DNA of 64,000 nt from JBGVSA01 sp049840475. GTDB lineage: Bacteria > Pseudomonadota > Gammaproteobacteria > Burkholderiales > Rhodocyclaceae. This document shows positions 37,179-45,391 of this stretch, piece by piece. The notes beneath the pieces were generated by a model. It was given only the letters and a program-made list of their open reading frames with translations, made no database searches and was not told the origin of the DNA. The DNA lies in NCBI GenBank assembly GCA_049840475.1, contig JASGKX010000002.1, positions 248,001-312,000 of the forward strand, in the 5' to 3' direction. Each line of letters begins with the position of its first letter. Positions within the stretch are counted from its first letter, which is position 1. Position numbers and translations under genes: made by a program.

Positions 37179-38138
37179 ATGAGCAACGCCAGCCAGCACC
37201 ACTCTCTCATCATCCTGGGCTCCGGCCCGGCGGGCTATTCGGCCGCCGTGTATGCCGCTCGCGCCAACCTCAAGCCGGTCCTGATCACAGGCCTGGCGCA
37301 AGGCGGCCAGCTCATGACGACGACCGAGGTCGACAACTGGCCTGCTGACGCCGACGGCGTGATGGGCCCGGACCTGATGGCGCGCTTCGAAAAGCACGCC
37401 CGCCGCTTCAACACCGAGATGATCTTCGACCACATCCATACGGCGAAGCTCACCCAACGCCCGTTCACCCTGATCGGTGATGCCGGCACCTACACCTGCG
37501 ACGCGCTGATCATCGCCACCGGCGCGACGGCCAAGTACCTTGGCCTGCCCTCCGAAGAGCAATTCGCCGGCCGTGGCGTATCGGCCTGCGCCACCTGCGA
37601 CGGCTTCTTCTACAAGAACCAGGAAGTCGCCGTGGTCGGCGGCGGCAATACGGCCGTGGAAGAAGCGCTGTACCTGGCCAATATCGCCAGCAAGGTCACG
37701 CTGATCCACCGCCGCGACAAGTTCCGCGCCGAAGCGATCATGGTCGACAAGCTCATGGAACGCGTGAAGGAAGGCCGCATCGCGCTGGAACTCGACGCCT
37801 CCCTCGACGAAGTGCTGGGCGATGCCTCGGGCGTCACCGGCGTGCGCGTCAAGAATGTGAAGTCGGGCTCGACCAAGGATGTGACGCTGCGCGGCGTGTT
37901 CATTGCCATCGGCCACGCACCGAACACCGACATCTTCAAGGGCCAGCTCGAAATGGACGAGACCGGCTACCTCGTCACGCAAGGCGGCCGCGACGGCAAC
38001 GCCACGCAGACCAGCATTGAAGGCGTGTTCGCCGCAGGCGACGTGCAGGACCACGTCTATCGCCAGGCTGTGACCAGCGCCGGCACCGGCTGCATGGCCG
38101 CGCTCGACGCCGAGCGTTACCTGACCACGCTGAAGTAA
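37179..38138 (+). CDS. trxB: Thioredoxin reductase TrxB
   Basis: A 319-residue flavoenzyme that reduces thioredoxin with NADPH. The FAD motif is LIILGSGPAGYSAAVYAARA, the redox site is CATCDGFFYKNQ (about residues 138-149), the NADPH fold is VVGGGNTAVEEALYLA, and the C-terminal FAD motif is VFAAGDVQDHVYRQAV. AGGAAAAAAGATC precedes the ATG. It is divergent from the Crp-like gene and ends before a strong terminator. Confidence 0.96.
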   Translation: MSNASQHHSLIILGSGPAGYSAAVYAARANLKPVLITGLAQGGQLMTTTEVDNWPADADGVMGPDLMARFEKHARRFNTEMIFDHIHTAKLTQRPFTLIGDAGTYTCDALIIATGATAKYLGLPSEEQFAGRGVSACATCDGFFYKNQEVAVVGGGNTAVEEALYLANIASKVTLIHRRDKFRAEAIMVDKLMERVKEGRIALELDASLDEVLGDASGVTGVRVKNVKSGSTKDVTLRGVFIAIGHAPNTDIFKGQLEMDETGYLVTQGGRDGNATQTSIEGVFAAGDVQDHVYRQAVTSAGTGCMAALDAERYLTTLK

Positions 38139-38176
38139 GCGGACGCGGCGATTCGCCGCACGCTGAAACACGCATG

Positions 38177-38205
38177 GGGCCGCAGTGACGAACTGCGGCC
38201 CTTTT
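38177..38205 (+). terminator. Intrinsic terminator of trxB
   Basis: GGGCCGCAGT-GACGA-ACTGCGGCCC, a 10-bp stem, followed by TTTT. It ends 20 bases before the predicted start of the next gene. Confidence 0.85.
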
Positions 38206-38224
38206 GCGTACACTCTCCGACATC

Positions 38225-39041
38225 GTGTCGAACAACAAACGCGTTCCCCTCGCAGAGATCAAGCGCCGCCTCAAGGCCGCGCCCGCCGCGTCGCGCCCGC
38301 TGCCCGACGACGATACGGCCGCCTTCCGGCAAGCCACCGCAGGTGCGAGTCGAACTGCGCGATAACCAGCGCATCGAGATCGTTCGCCCGGCGCCGCAGC
38401 CAATCCCGCGCCCGCGCCCCAAGACCGAGCCAGAACCGGAAGCCCCCGCTCCACGCCGCAACGAACTGAACCTGCCGAGTTCGTGGTTCGACGATACGCC
38501 CACCGTCAAAGGCAGCCCCGATCAACGCCTGTTCTCGCAGGCGCTGCAAGGGGTCACGCCCATCACCACCGACCGCGTCACGCTGGAGCCGCCCAAGCCA
38601 CGCCCGCTCCCCGTCCAGCACGAACTGGACGAGCAAGCCGCGCTGGCCGAATCGATCTATGCGCCGACACCGCTCGAACTGCGCCTGGAAGGTGGCGACG
38701 AACTTGCCTACCTGCGCGACAACTTGCCCCGCTCCATGCTGCGCGACCTGCGTCGTGGCCGTTGGGTAGTGCAGGAAGAAATCGACCTGCATGGCGCAAA
38801 CCGCGACCAGGCCCGCGACATGCTCGCAGCCTTCATGGGGCACTGCCGCAAGCGCGACATCCGCTGCGTGCGCATCGTTCACGGCAAGGGACTCGGTTCG
38901 CCCGGCAAGGAGCCGATACTCAAGGGACTGGTCGCCGGCTGGTTGATGAACTATGACGACGTGCTGGCCTATGCACAGGCCCGCGTTCCTGATGGTGGCG
39001 CCGGTGCGCTCATCGTCCTTCTGCGCGCATCCCGTCGCTGA
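38225..39041 (+). CDS. Smr-domain protein with an apparent frameshift in its N-terminal part
   Basis: A GTG start gives VSNNKRVPLAEIKRRLKAAP and AFRQATAG before a stop. From about 38343 the gene continues one frame over (VRVELRDNQRIEIVRP) to the end. Removing one G near 38342 yields one 271-residue protein. The C-terminal Smr domain is intact in the second frame: EIDLHGANRDQARDML, RIVHGKGLGSPGK and GGAGALIVLL. Smr domains are small nucleases or ribosome-rescue factors. If the insertion is real, a shorter product from GTG 38343 might still be made, but no ribosome site is seen there. Confidence 0.75.
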
Positions 39042-39158
39042 TTGGCGTCACTTTTTGCATGCGGTATGCATGAATCGTGAGATTTCTGCCTGAGTTGTTC
39101 AGCCAGACGTGAATTCTCCGATATCCCCGCTTTAGGTGATTCTCTTGGCGGGTGCCCC

Positions 39159-40370
39159 ATGCAGTGTTCGAAGTCCTCACGCGCCATTGCGCACATCGCA
39201 TCGGCGATGACGCTATCGCTATTGCTTGCCGCGTGCGGCGGTGGTGGCAGCGAAGCCAGCGGCGGTAGCGCCGTGCCCGCCGCATCTCAATCAGGTTCGA
39301 CCTCCTCGGCTACCAGCGCCTCTTCTCAAAGTACGCCCCCTGGCGCCAGCACCACGCCGAACGACAGTGCGCCGACGGCAGGTTCAGATGCCGCGTCTTC
39401 GGCGAGCAACTCGGCAATCGCCCAACCCGCCATCGACGACCCAACCTACCTGCATGGCGTCAATCTGGCGGGAGGCGAATTTGGCAGCGTAGGCAGTGCG
39501 TACGGCTACAAGTACATCTATCCCAACCAGAAAGAAGTCAACTACTACCTGGCCAAGGGCATGAACGTGGTGCGCATGCCGTTCCGCTGGGAGCGCGTCC
39601 AGCCCGTCATCGGAGGTGACCTGTCGGATGTTGAACTCGCGCGCATCGACGCCTTCGTGGCTCCTGCCACGGCAGCCGGCATGCGCGTGATTCTCGACCC
39701 GCACAATTACGCGCGCTACGGCGGCCAGTTGATCGGCAGCGCCGCCGTGCCGACCACAGCCCTTACCGATTTCTGGCGACGTCTGGCGATGCACTATCGC
39801 GACAATCCGCGCGTCATCTTTGGCTTGATGAACGAGCCTTATGGAATATCAGGTGAGGCCTGGGCGGCAGTCGCCAACGATGCGCTGGCGGCGATCCGGG
39901 CGGGGGGCGCGAACAACCTCGTGCTAGTGCCGGGCACGGCGTGGACCGGGGCGTACAGCTGGCTCAAGACCGGCAGCTATGGCACGCCGAACGGCACGGC
40001 CATGCTGGCGGTTACCGATCCGGGCGACAACATGGCGTTCGAGTTGCACCAGTACCTGGACGGTGATGCCTCCGGCACGCATTCAACCTGTTCGAGCGCG
40101 ACGACCGGCTCGCAGCGCGTGGCCGAAGTCACTGCGTGGCTGCGTGCGCAAGGCAAGCGGGGTTATCTGGCGGAATTCGCGGGCGGCGACAACGCGACCT
40201 GCCGTGCGGCGATCACCGATCTGCTCGGCTACCTACGCGACAACGGCGACGTATGGATGGGCTGGGCGTGGTGGGCAGGCGGCCCGTGGTGGGGGGAATA
40301 CATGTTCACGCTCGAACCACTCAATGGCGCGGATCGACCAATGATGAGCGTGCTGGCGCCGTACCTGTGA
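39159..40370 (+). CDS. Secreted GH5-type glycoside hydrolase (cellulase-like) lipoprotein
   Basis: A 403-residue protein. The lipobox LLLAAC (Cys near residue 26) is followed by Gly and a Ser/Thr/Ala-rich linker to about residue 90. The catalytic domain has GMNVVRMPFRWERVQP, DPHNYARYGGQLIG, GLMNEPYGISG with E226 as acid/base, HQYLDGDASGTHSTC and YLAEFAGGDN with E339 as nucleophile. These are the GH5 signatures; the GH5 call is firm and the exact substrate (beta-glucan, cellulose or other) is not. It stands alone with its own terminator. Confidence 0.88.
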   Translation: MQCSKSSRAIAHIASAMTLSLLLAACGGGGSEASGGSAVPAASQSGSTSSATSASSQSTPPGASTTPNDSAPTAGSDAASSASNSAIAQPAIDDPTYLHGVNLAGGEFGSVGSAYGYKYIYPNQKEVNYYLAKGMNVVRMPFRWERVQPVIGGDLSDVELARIDAFVAPATAAGMRVILDPHNYARYGGQLIGSAAVPTTALTDFWRRLAMHYRDNPRVIFGLMNEPYGISGEAWAAVANDALAAIRAGGANNLVLVPGTAWTGAYSWLKTGSYGTPNGTAMLAVTDPGDNMAFELHQYLDGDASGTHSTCSSATTGSQRVAEVTAWLRAQGKRGYLAEFAGGDNATCRAAITDLLGYLRDNGDVWMGWAWWAGGPWWGEYMFTLEPLNGADRPMMSVLAPYL

Positions 40371-40380
40371 CGGCGGGCAA

Positions 40381-40433
40381 AGCGGTCCGGCTTCGCGCTC
40401 GGACCGCTCTATTGGGGCGATGCCTTCGCCCCG
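40381..40433 (+). terminator. Stem-loops after the GH5 gene
   Basis: AGCGGTCCG/CGGACCGCT (9 bp, loop GCTTCGCGCT) is followed by CTATT and then a second stem GGGGCGA/TTCGCCCC. It lies between two convergent genes, so it may serve both directions. The T tracts are poor. Confidence 0.55.
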
Positions 40434-40439
40434 GCAGGA

Positions 40440-40778
40440 TCAGACGGCGGACTCGCCCTGTTCGCCCGTGCGGATACGGATGACCTGCTCGATCGGCGTG
40501 ACGAAGATCTTGCCGTCACCGATCTTGCCCGTGCGCGCCGACTTCAGAATGGCTTCGATGGCCTGTTCCACGATGTCGTCGGCCAGGACCACTTCGATCT
40601 TGATCTTGGGCAGGAAGTCGACCACGTATTCGGCACCGCGATACAGCTCGGTATGGCCCTTCTGGCGGCCGAACCCCTTCACTTCGGTCACCGTCAGGCC
40701 GGTCACGCCGACTTCCGACAGCGCCTCGCGCACTTCGTCGAGTTTGAAGGGCTTGATGACGGCTTCGATCTTTTTCAC
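40440..40778 (-). CDS. glnB: Nitrogen regulatory protein PII
   Basis: A 112-residue trimeric nitrogen and 2-oxoglutarate sensor, full length. The T-loop is GHTELYRGAEYVVDF with Y51, the uridylylation site. The B-loop is ARTGKIGDGKIFV, and the C-loop is VIRIRTGEQGE. The gene lies after a nadE-like gene on the same strand, as in many betaproteobacteria, without an amtB partner, so glnB is preferred over glnK. A TATACT -10-like sequence and a CGCCTCG/CGAGGCG leader stem lie upstream (40801-40848). Confidence 0.93.
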   Translation of the reverse strand: MKKIEAVIKPFKLDEVREALSEVGVTGLTVTEVKGFGRQKGHTELYRGAEYVVDFLPKIKIEVVLADDIVEQAIEAILKSARTGKIGDGKIFVTPIEQVIRIRTGEQGESAV

Positions 40779-40932
40779 TGCGTTCTCCGTTGAAAATAAG
40801 CGCCTCGTCCCCGTGTCGAGGCGAGAAGGAAACTCGTCCGCGAGTATAGCCGAGCTTGGGCCCGGTTCTCAGCGGATGCTGCCCAGAGGCGGATCGACAA
40901 CGGTTGTGGATATGCGCGACGGCCACTGCGGG

Positions 40933-42579
40933 CTATGGATACTGGCCGAATCGATGCGTGAGCGGCACCCGCCATCCACGACCAAAGCCGCGACGCGTGA
41001 TACACGGCCCAGGCGGTAGCCGACCACGGTCGCGCTCTCCCTGGCGCAATAGCGCAAGCACGGCGTGCAGATCATCCGTCGGCACTCCGCTGGCCACCAT
41101 CTCTGCCGGACTTTCCTCGTACTGCACGTAGGCGGCGATGACATCGTCAAGCGTAGCCACGCCGCAGCCCACCACAGGCAGACCTGCAGGCAGGCGCTCA
41201 CGCATTCGGGCGGGTACATCGGGCGACACGCCGTAGCGATAAGCGACGAGCTGCCTGGCACGACTCAACGACACATCCTTGAGCAATGCGAAGTCGGCGG
41301 CCGCTTCGTGATACACACCCGGCACACCTACCGCCAGCGCCGTCTTGGTGGAATACGACAGCAACAGCGAGCCACGATGATGCGCCAGCGCGCTCAGGCT
41401 GGCCCCGTGGGCGCGGGCGTGCAGCGATTGCGCGGAGGCCAAACCAGCGCGGGCTGGCATCAGCTGCGTGAGCATGCGGTCGAACACGCGCAACATCGGC
41501 TCCAGGGGCAATGGATCGCATTGCACACCAAGACTTTCGGCAAGGGCTGCGGCATCCTGCGCAGCCGCATGCGCACCATCGGACCCCGTCGCCAACAATG
41601 CATGGACACGCGACGCGCCCAACGCGTCAACCGCTACGCATAAAGCGAGCGCCGAATCCAGCGCGCCAGACACCCCAAGCAGCACATGTTCAAAGCCATT
41701 CTTGGCGACGTAGTCGCGCAGACCGAGCACAAGCGCCGAGTAGATTTCTGCGTCTTCTGCCGCGAACACCGGGTGGCTCGCCCCCGCAAAAATGCCATCG
41801 GAGTAGTCAACGTACTCCAGCGTGTGGACGAATTGCGCCGCTTGAAAGGCCTGTCCCCCATCGCAATCGAGCGCAAACGAACCGCCATCGAACAGCAAGT
41901 CGTCCTGCCCGCCAACGAGGTTGCAGTACAGCGCCGGCATGCCTGTGCGATCCACACAATCGCGCAACACGACCTGGCGTTGCGCGAGCTTGCCGACGTG
42001 ATAGGGCGACGCGTTAAGCACCAACAATAGCTCGGCCCCGGCACCATGCGCCGCGTCTGCGGCACCCTCATCCCATATGTCGGCGCAGATGTTGATTCCA
42101 ATGCGCACGCCATGCGATTCGAATACGCACGGTGAGTCACCGGCGACGAAGTAGCGCACCTCGTCGAAGACGCCGTAGTTCGGCAGAAGATGCTTGTGAT
42201 AGCGCGCCAGCACCTCGCCATCGCGCAGGACAGATGCGGCGTTGTAACGCAAGCCGCCATCGCGATGAGGATGCCCCACCACTACGTCGATACCACGGCA
42301 ATCGGCAGCCAGCGCATTGAGCTCGCGATCGCAGTGACGCAGGAATTCATCGCGCAACAACAAGTCATCCGGCGGATAACCGCACAGTGCCAACTCGGGC
42401 GTCATCAGCAAGCCCGCGCCCGCTTCGCGAGCCAGTCTGGCCGCGGAGCGAATGCGCGCGGCATTGCCCGCAATATCGCCCACCACGGCATCGAGCTGCA
42501 GCACGCCGATCTTCAACGGGGGCCGCACTCCGGCATTTTCCGACACCCAAAAGTCCTTTCTCTGTCGCTCTGCGTTCAT
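40933..42579 (-). CDS. NadE-like glutamine-dependent NAD+ synthetase with degenerate synthetase site
   Basis: A 548-residue two-domain protein of normal NadE length. The N-terminal nitrilase (glutaminase) domain is intact, with LMTPELALCGYPPDDLLL, YHKHLLPNYGVFDE and C165 in NICADIWDEG. The C-terminal synthetase domain has lost key ATP-site motifs: the PP-loop SGGxDS is SGALDS (304-309), the usual TTGNKSE is SYSTKTA, and the YGDMAGG stretch is YHEAAAD. The DTTEEN and DQTDQDSLPPY regions are also gone. The closing GPCITRRGFGRGW remains NadE-like. The fold probably survives, but catalysis as an NAD+ synthetase looks doubtful. Confidence 0.85.
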   Translation of the reverse strand: MNAERQRKDFWVSENAGVRPPLKIGVLQLDAVVGDIAGNAARIRSAARLAREAGAGLLMTPELALCGYPPDDLLLRDEFLRHCDRELNALAADCRGIDVVVGHPHRDGGLRYNAASVLRDGEVLARYHKHLLPNYGVFDEVRYFVAGDSPCVFESHGVRIGINICADIWDEGAADAAHGAGAELLLVLNASPYHVGKLAQRQVVLRDCVDRTGMPALYCNLVGGQDDLLFDGGSFALDCDGGQAFQAAQFVHTLEYVDYSDGIFAGASHPVFAAEDAEIYSALVLGLRDYVAKNGFEHVLLGVSGALDSALALCVAVDALGASRVHALLATGSDGAHAAAQDAAALAESLGVQCDPLPLEPMLRVFDRMLTQLMPARAGLASAQSLHARAHGASLSALAHHRGSLLLSYSTKTALAVGVPGVYHEAAADFALLKDVSLSRARQLVAYRYGVSPDVPARMRERLPAGLPVVGCGVATLDDVIAAYVQYEESPAEMVASGVPTDDLHAVLALLRQGERDRGRLPPGPCITRRGFGRGWRVPLTHRFGQYP

Positions 42580-42616
42580 AACGGCTTCATAAACGGTTGA
42601 GAGTCGTTAAGCGGTA

Positions 42617-42636
42617 CTGCCATTCTGGTATGGCAG
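42617..42636. promoter_or_regulatory. Inverted repeat upstream of the dehydrogenase/TRAP operon
   Basis: CTGCCAT-TCTGGT-ATGGCAG has two perfect 7-base arms. It lies about 150 bases before the dehydrogenase start and close to the divergent NadE-like gene. It looks like a dimeric operator; the binding protein is unknown and no regulator gene is adjacent. Confidence 0.45.
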
Positions 42637-42787
42637 CATCCAAACAGATCATCTGCAACCACCCAACCTGCCTGCTCGCGGATGTTTCATTGGAGACCAC
42701 TGCGCCCGTCAATGCCAGTGGACGTAAGGCGCGTGCAGCAGACACGTGCGGCGGTGCATCCAGCGAGCAGCCCCCTAAGGAAGTCTC

Positions 42788-43804
42788 ATGCTGAGCATCG
42801 TCGTCGAAAAACCCGGAGAACTCGTCATCGCCCAACGGCCCGATGCGCCACCGGCCCCCGGCGAAGTCAGGATCAGGGTCCGCGCGGCCGGCATTTGCGG
42901 TTCAGACCTGCACATCTATCACGGCCGCAACCCCTTTGCGGTCTATCCCCGCGTGGTCGGTCACGAATTCTTCGGCCACATCGACGCTGTTGGCGAAGGC
43001 GTGTCGTCCGATCGCCTCGGCCAGCGCGTGGTGGTCGATCCGGTCATCAGTTGCGGCGAGTGCTACCCCTGCTCCGTGGGCAGGTCCAACGTCTGCACCC
43101 GTCTGCAAGTCATCGGCGTGCATCGCGACGGCGGTTTCAGTCAATACGCCTGCGTGCCCGCCAAAAACGCATTTGCCGTGCCGGGCGATATCTCGGACCG
43201 GTATGCCACCACCATCGAACCGTACGCCGTCGCTGCCAACGTCACGCATCGCACGGGCGCAGATGCCAAAGACATTGCCCTGGTCTACGGCGCTGGCCCG
43301 GCAGGGCTGACCGTGATCGACGTTCTCAAGAACGTATTCGGGGCCACCGTGATTGCCACCGACCGCCTGGACGAGCGCCTTGATATCGCGCGCCAGTGCG
43401 GTGCCGACCACGTGATCAACACCGCCCGCGACGATCTGCCCACTGCACTCGAACGGATGGGCTGCGCGCCGACACTGATCATCGACGCGGTGTGCCATCC
43501 ATCGATTCTCGAAGAAGCGGTCCGCATCGCATCCCCCGCCGCGCGCATCGGCCTGCTGGGTTTTTCGGCCGAGGCGTCCGCCTTGATCCAGCAGGAAATC
43601 ACCCGCCGCGAGTTGTCGCTCTTCGCTTCGCGCCTGAACAACAACATGTTCCCGCGCGTCATCGAATGGATGCGTACGGGACGCCTTCATCCTCAATTGC
43701 TCATCAGCCACGTCCTCGATTACCACAACGTCGAACAGGCGTTCGCACTCATCGAGACGCAGCCGCACCTGACCCGCAAGGTCCTGCTCGACCTGACCCG
43801 CTGA
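42788..43804 (+). CDS. Zinc-dependent alcohol dehydrogenase family protein
   Basis: A 338-residue MDR-family enzyme, resembling the RspB/YjjN sugar-acid dehydrogenases. Catalytic zinc site: AAGICGSDLHIYHG and GHEFFGHIDAVGEGV. The structural zinc cysteines lie in ISCGECYPCSVGRSNVC. The Rossmann motif is VYGAGPAGLTVID. A sugar or sugar-acid substrate is inferred from the TRAP transporter genes that follow 38 bases later. AAGGAAGTCTC precedes the ATG. Confidence 0.85.
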   Translation: MLSIVVEKPGELVIAQRPDAPPAPGEVRIRVRAAGICGSDLHIYHGRNPFAVYPRVVGHEFFGHIDAVGEGVSSDRLGQRVVVDPVISCGECYPCSVGRSNVCTRLQVIGVHRDGGFSQYACVPAKNAFAVPGDISDRYATTIEPYAVAANVTHRTGADAKDIALVYGAGPAGLTVIDVLKNVFGATVIATDRLDERLDIARQCGADHVINTARDDLPTALERMGCAPTLIIDAVCHPSILEEAVRIASPAARIGLLGFSAEASALIQQEITRRELSLFASRLNNNMFPRVIEWMRTGRLHPQLLISHVLDYHNVEQAFALIETQPHLTRKVLLDLTR

Positions 43805-43842
43805 TGACTACCCATTCCTACACAACGAGAAGGAGACACACC

Positions 43843-44811
43843 ATGAAAACCCGTCTACGCCTGCTGACCGCCGCCGTGCTGGCCTCCGCCAGCCTCGGTG
43901 CGCTGGCCGCCGAGGTCACACTCAAGCTCGGCCACCAAGGCAACGAAGAACATAGCTGGCACAAGGCATCGGTGAAGTTCGCCGAACTGGTCGCGGCCAA
44001 AACCAAGGGCGCAGTCGAAGTGAAGGTGTACCCGAACGAGTCGCTCGGCAAGGAAATGGACATCATCAACGCCGTGCAGTTGGGCAGCGTTGACATGACC
44101 ATCACCGGAGAATCGTTGCAAAACTGGGCACCCAAGGCTGCATTGCTGGGCGTGCCTTACATGATCAGCAGCTCCGACCAGATGAAGCGCATCGTTGACG
44201 GCCCCATCGGCAAGGAGATCACCGACGAAATTCTGAACAAGACCAAGCTGCGGACGCTGGCCTGGTTCGAGCGCGGCCCGCGCAACCTCACCGCCAACCG
44301 CCCGATCACCAAGCCGAGCGAACTGAACGGCCTGATCCTGCGCCTGCCCAATGTGCCGCTGTTCATCGCCACCTGGAAGGCGCTCGGCGCACAACCGACG
44401 CCCATGGCGCTGTCCGAGGTCTTCACCGGCCTGCAGCAAGGCGTGGTGCAAGGTCAGGAGAACCCCCTCTCACTGACCATGAGCGGCAGTTTCTTCGAAG
44501 TGCAGAAGTACATCTGCAAGACCGAACACGTGCGCAGCTGGATCTACATGGTCATTGGCGATCGTAAATTCAGCAAGCTCAAGCCTGAATACCAGAAGGC
44601 CATTGCAGCGGCCGCCAAAGAAGCGCAGGCCTACGAGCACGAGATCTTCCTCAAGGACGAAGCCAAGCTCGTCAACGATCTGCAGGCCAAGGGCATGAAG
44701 GTCGTCGAGGTCGATCAAAAGGCCTTCGCCGACATCGCGCGTCCAGCGGTGGACAAGGCAATCAAGCCCGAAATCCGCGATCTCTACCAGAAGGCACTCG
44801 CCGTCAAGTAA
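43843..44811 (+). CDS. TRAP transporter solute-binding protein, DctP family
   Basis: A 322-residue periplasmic protein. The signal peptide is MKTRLRLLTAAVLASASLGALA with ALA-A cleavage. DctP motifs include LKLGHQGNEEHSWHKASVKFAELV, VKVYPNESLGKEMDIINAVQLGSVDMTI and the Arg motif PNVPLFIATWKALGAQPTPM, typical of binders of carboxylate ligands. The ligand is probably a hexuronate or similar acid given the adjacent dehydrogenase. AGGAGACACACC precedes the ATG. Confidence 0.92.
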   Translation: MKTRLRLLTAAVLASASLGALAAEVTLKLGHQGNEEHSWHKASVKFAELVAAKTKGAVEVKVYPNESLGKEMDIINAVQLGSVDMTITGESLQNWAPKAALLGVPYMISSSDQMKRIVDGPIGKEITDEILNKTKLRTLAWFERGPRNLTANRPITKPSELNGLILRLPNVPLFIATWKALGAQPTPMALSEVFTGLQQGVVQGQENPLSLTMSGSFFEVQKYICKTEHVRSWIYMVIGDRKFSKLKPEYQKAIAAAAKEAQAYEHEIFLKDEAKLVNDLQAKGMKVVEVDQKAFADIARPAVDKAIKPEIRDLYQKALAVK

Positions 44812-44825
44812 GCCCTCGGGCATCA

Positions 44826-44850
44826 GCGACCGCTCTATCGGGGCGGTCGC
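44826..44850 (+). terminator. Intercistronic stem-loop between dctP-type and dctQ-type genes
   Basis: GCGACCGC-TCTATCGGG-GCGGTCGC followed by CATTTTC. It probably works as a partial terminator or mRNA stabiliser, giving more binding protein than membrane subunits. Confidence 0.5.
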
Positions 44851-44879
44851 CATTTTCATCCGTCATTCGAGGGCGCTTC

Positions 44880-45391
44880 ATGCTTTCATCATTCCTGCGC
44901 TTCATCGAGCGCATCAACCTCATTGCGGCAACCGTGCTGCTCGTCGCGCTCGTTGCCGTCGTGCTGATACAGGTCGTCGCGCGTCCGCTGCCCATCCCCT
45001 CTCCGCCGTGGACCGAAGAGGTAGCGCGTTTCCTGATGGTTCTACGTGGTGGCTTTCGGCTGCGCCGCTGCCACCCGGAATCGCGAACTGGTCAATGTAG
45101 ACATCCTCGTCGAACTTGCTGCCGGCCCGCCCTCGTGCCGTGCTGCATATGGTCATTGACCTTGTCATGCTCGTCTGCACCGTTCTGTTGTTCATCAACG
45201 CGGTGGAGTACGTCGAGCACACCGCCATGCGCGAAGCCACCACCGTACCGATCCAGATGTCATGGATCACCACCTGTGTGCTGGTCATCATGGTCAATAT
45301 CGCGTTGTTCACGCTCTGGAATCTCGTCACGGATTTCATTCAACTCGTCCGCGGCACGACAGCCGAACCCAGCCAGGAGAACGCTGCATGA
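44880..45391 (+). pseudogene. TRAP transporter small permease (DctQ family), broken by two apparent +1 insertions
   Basis: The first frame gives MLSSFLRFIERINLIAATVL and on to PWTEEVARFLMV, then fails. One extra base at 45039-45042 (GTTC) leads to YVVAFGCAAATRNRELVNVDILVE, and a second at 45115-45118 (CTTG) leads to LPARPRAVLHMVIDLVMLVC through to the stop. Removing both gives a continuous 169-residue protein with four membrane segments, normal for DctQ. The stop overlaps the dctM ATG. Without DctQ the TRAP system would not work. True decay and sequencing error are both possible. Confidence 0.85.
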
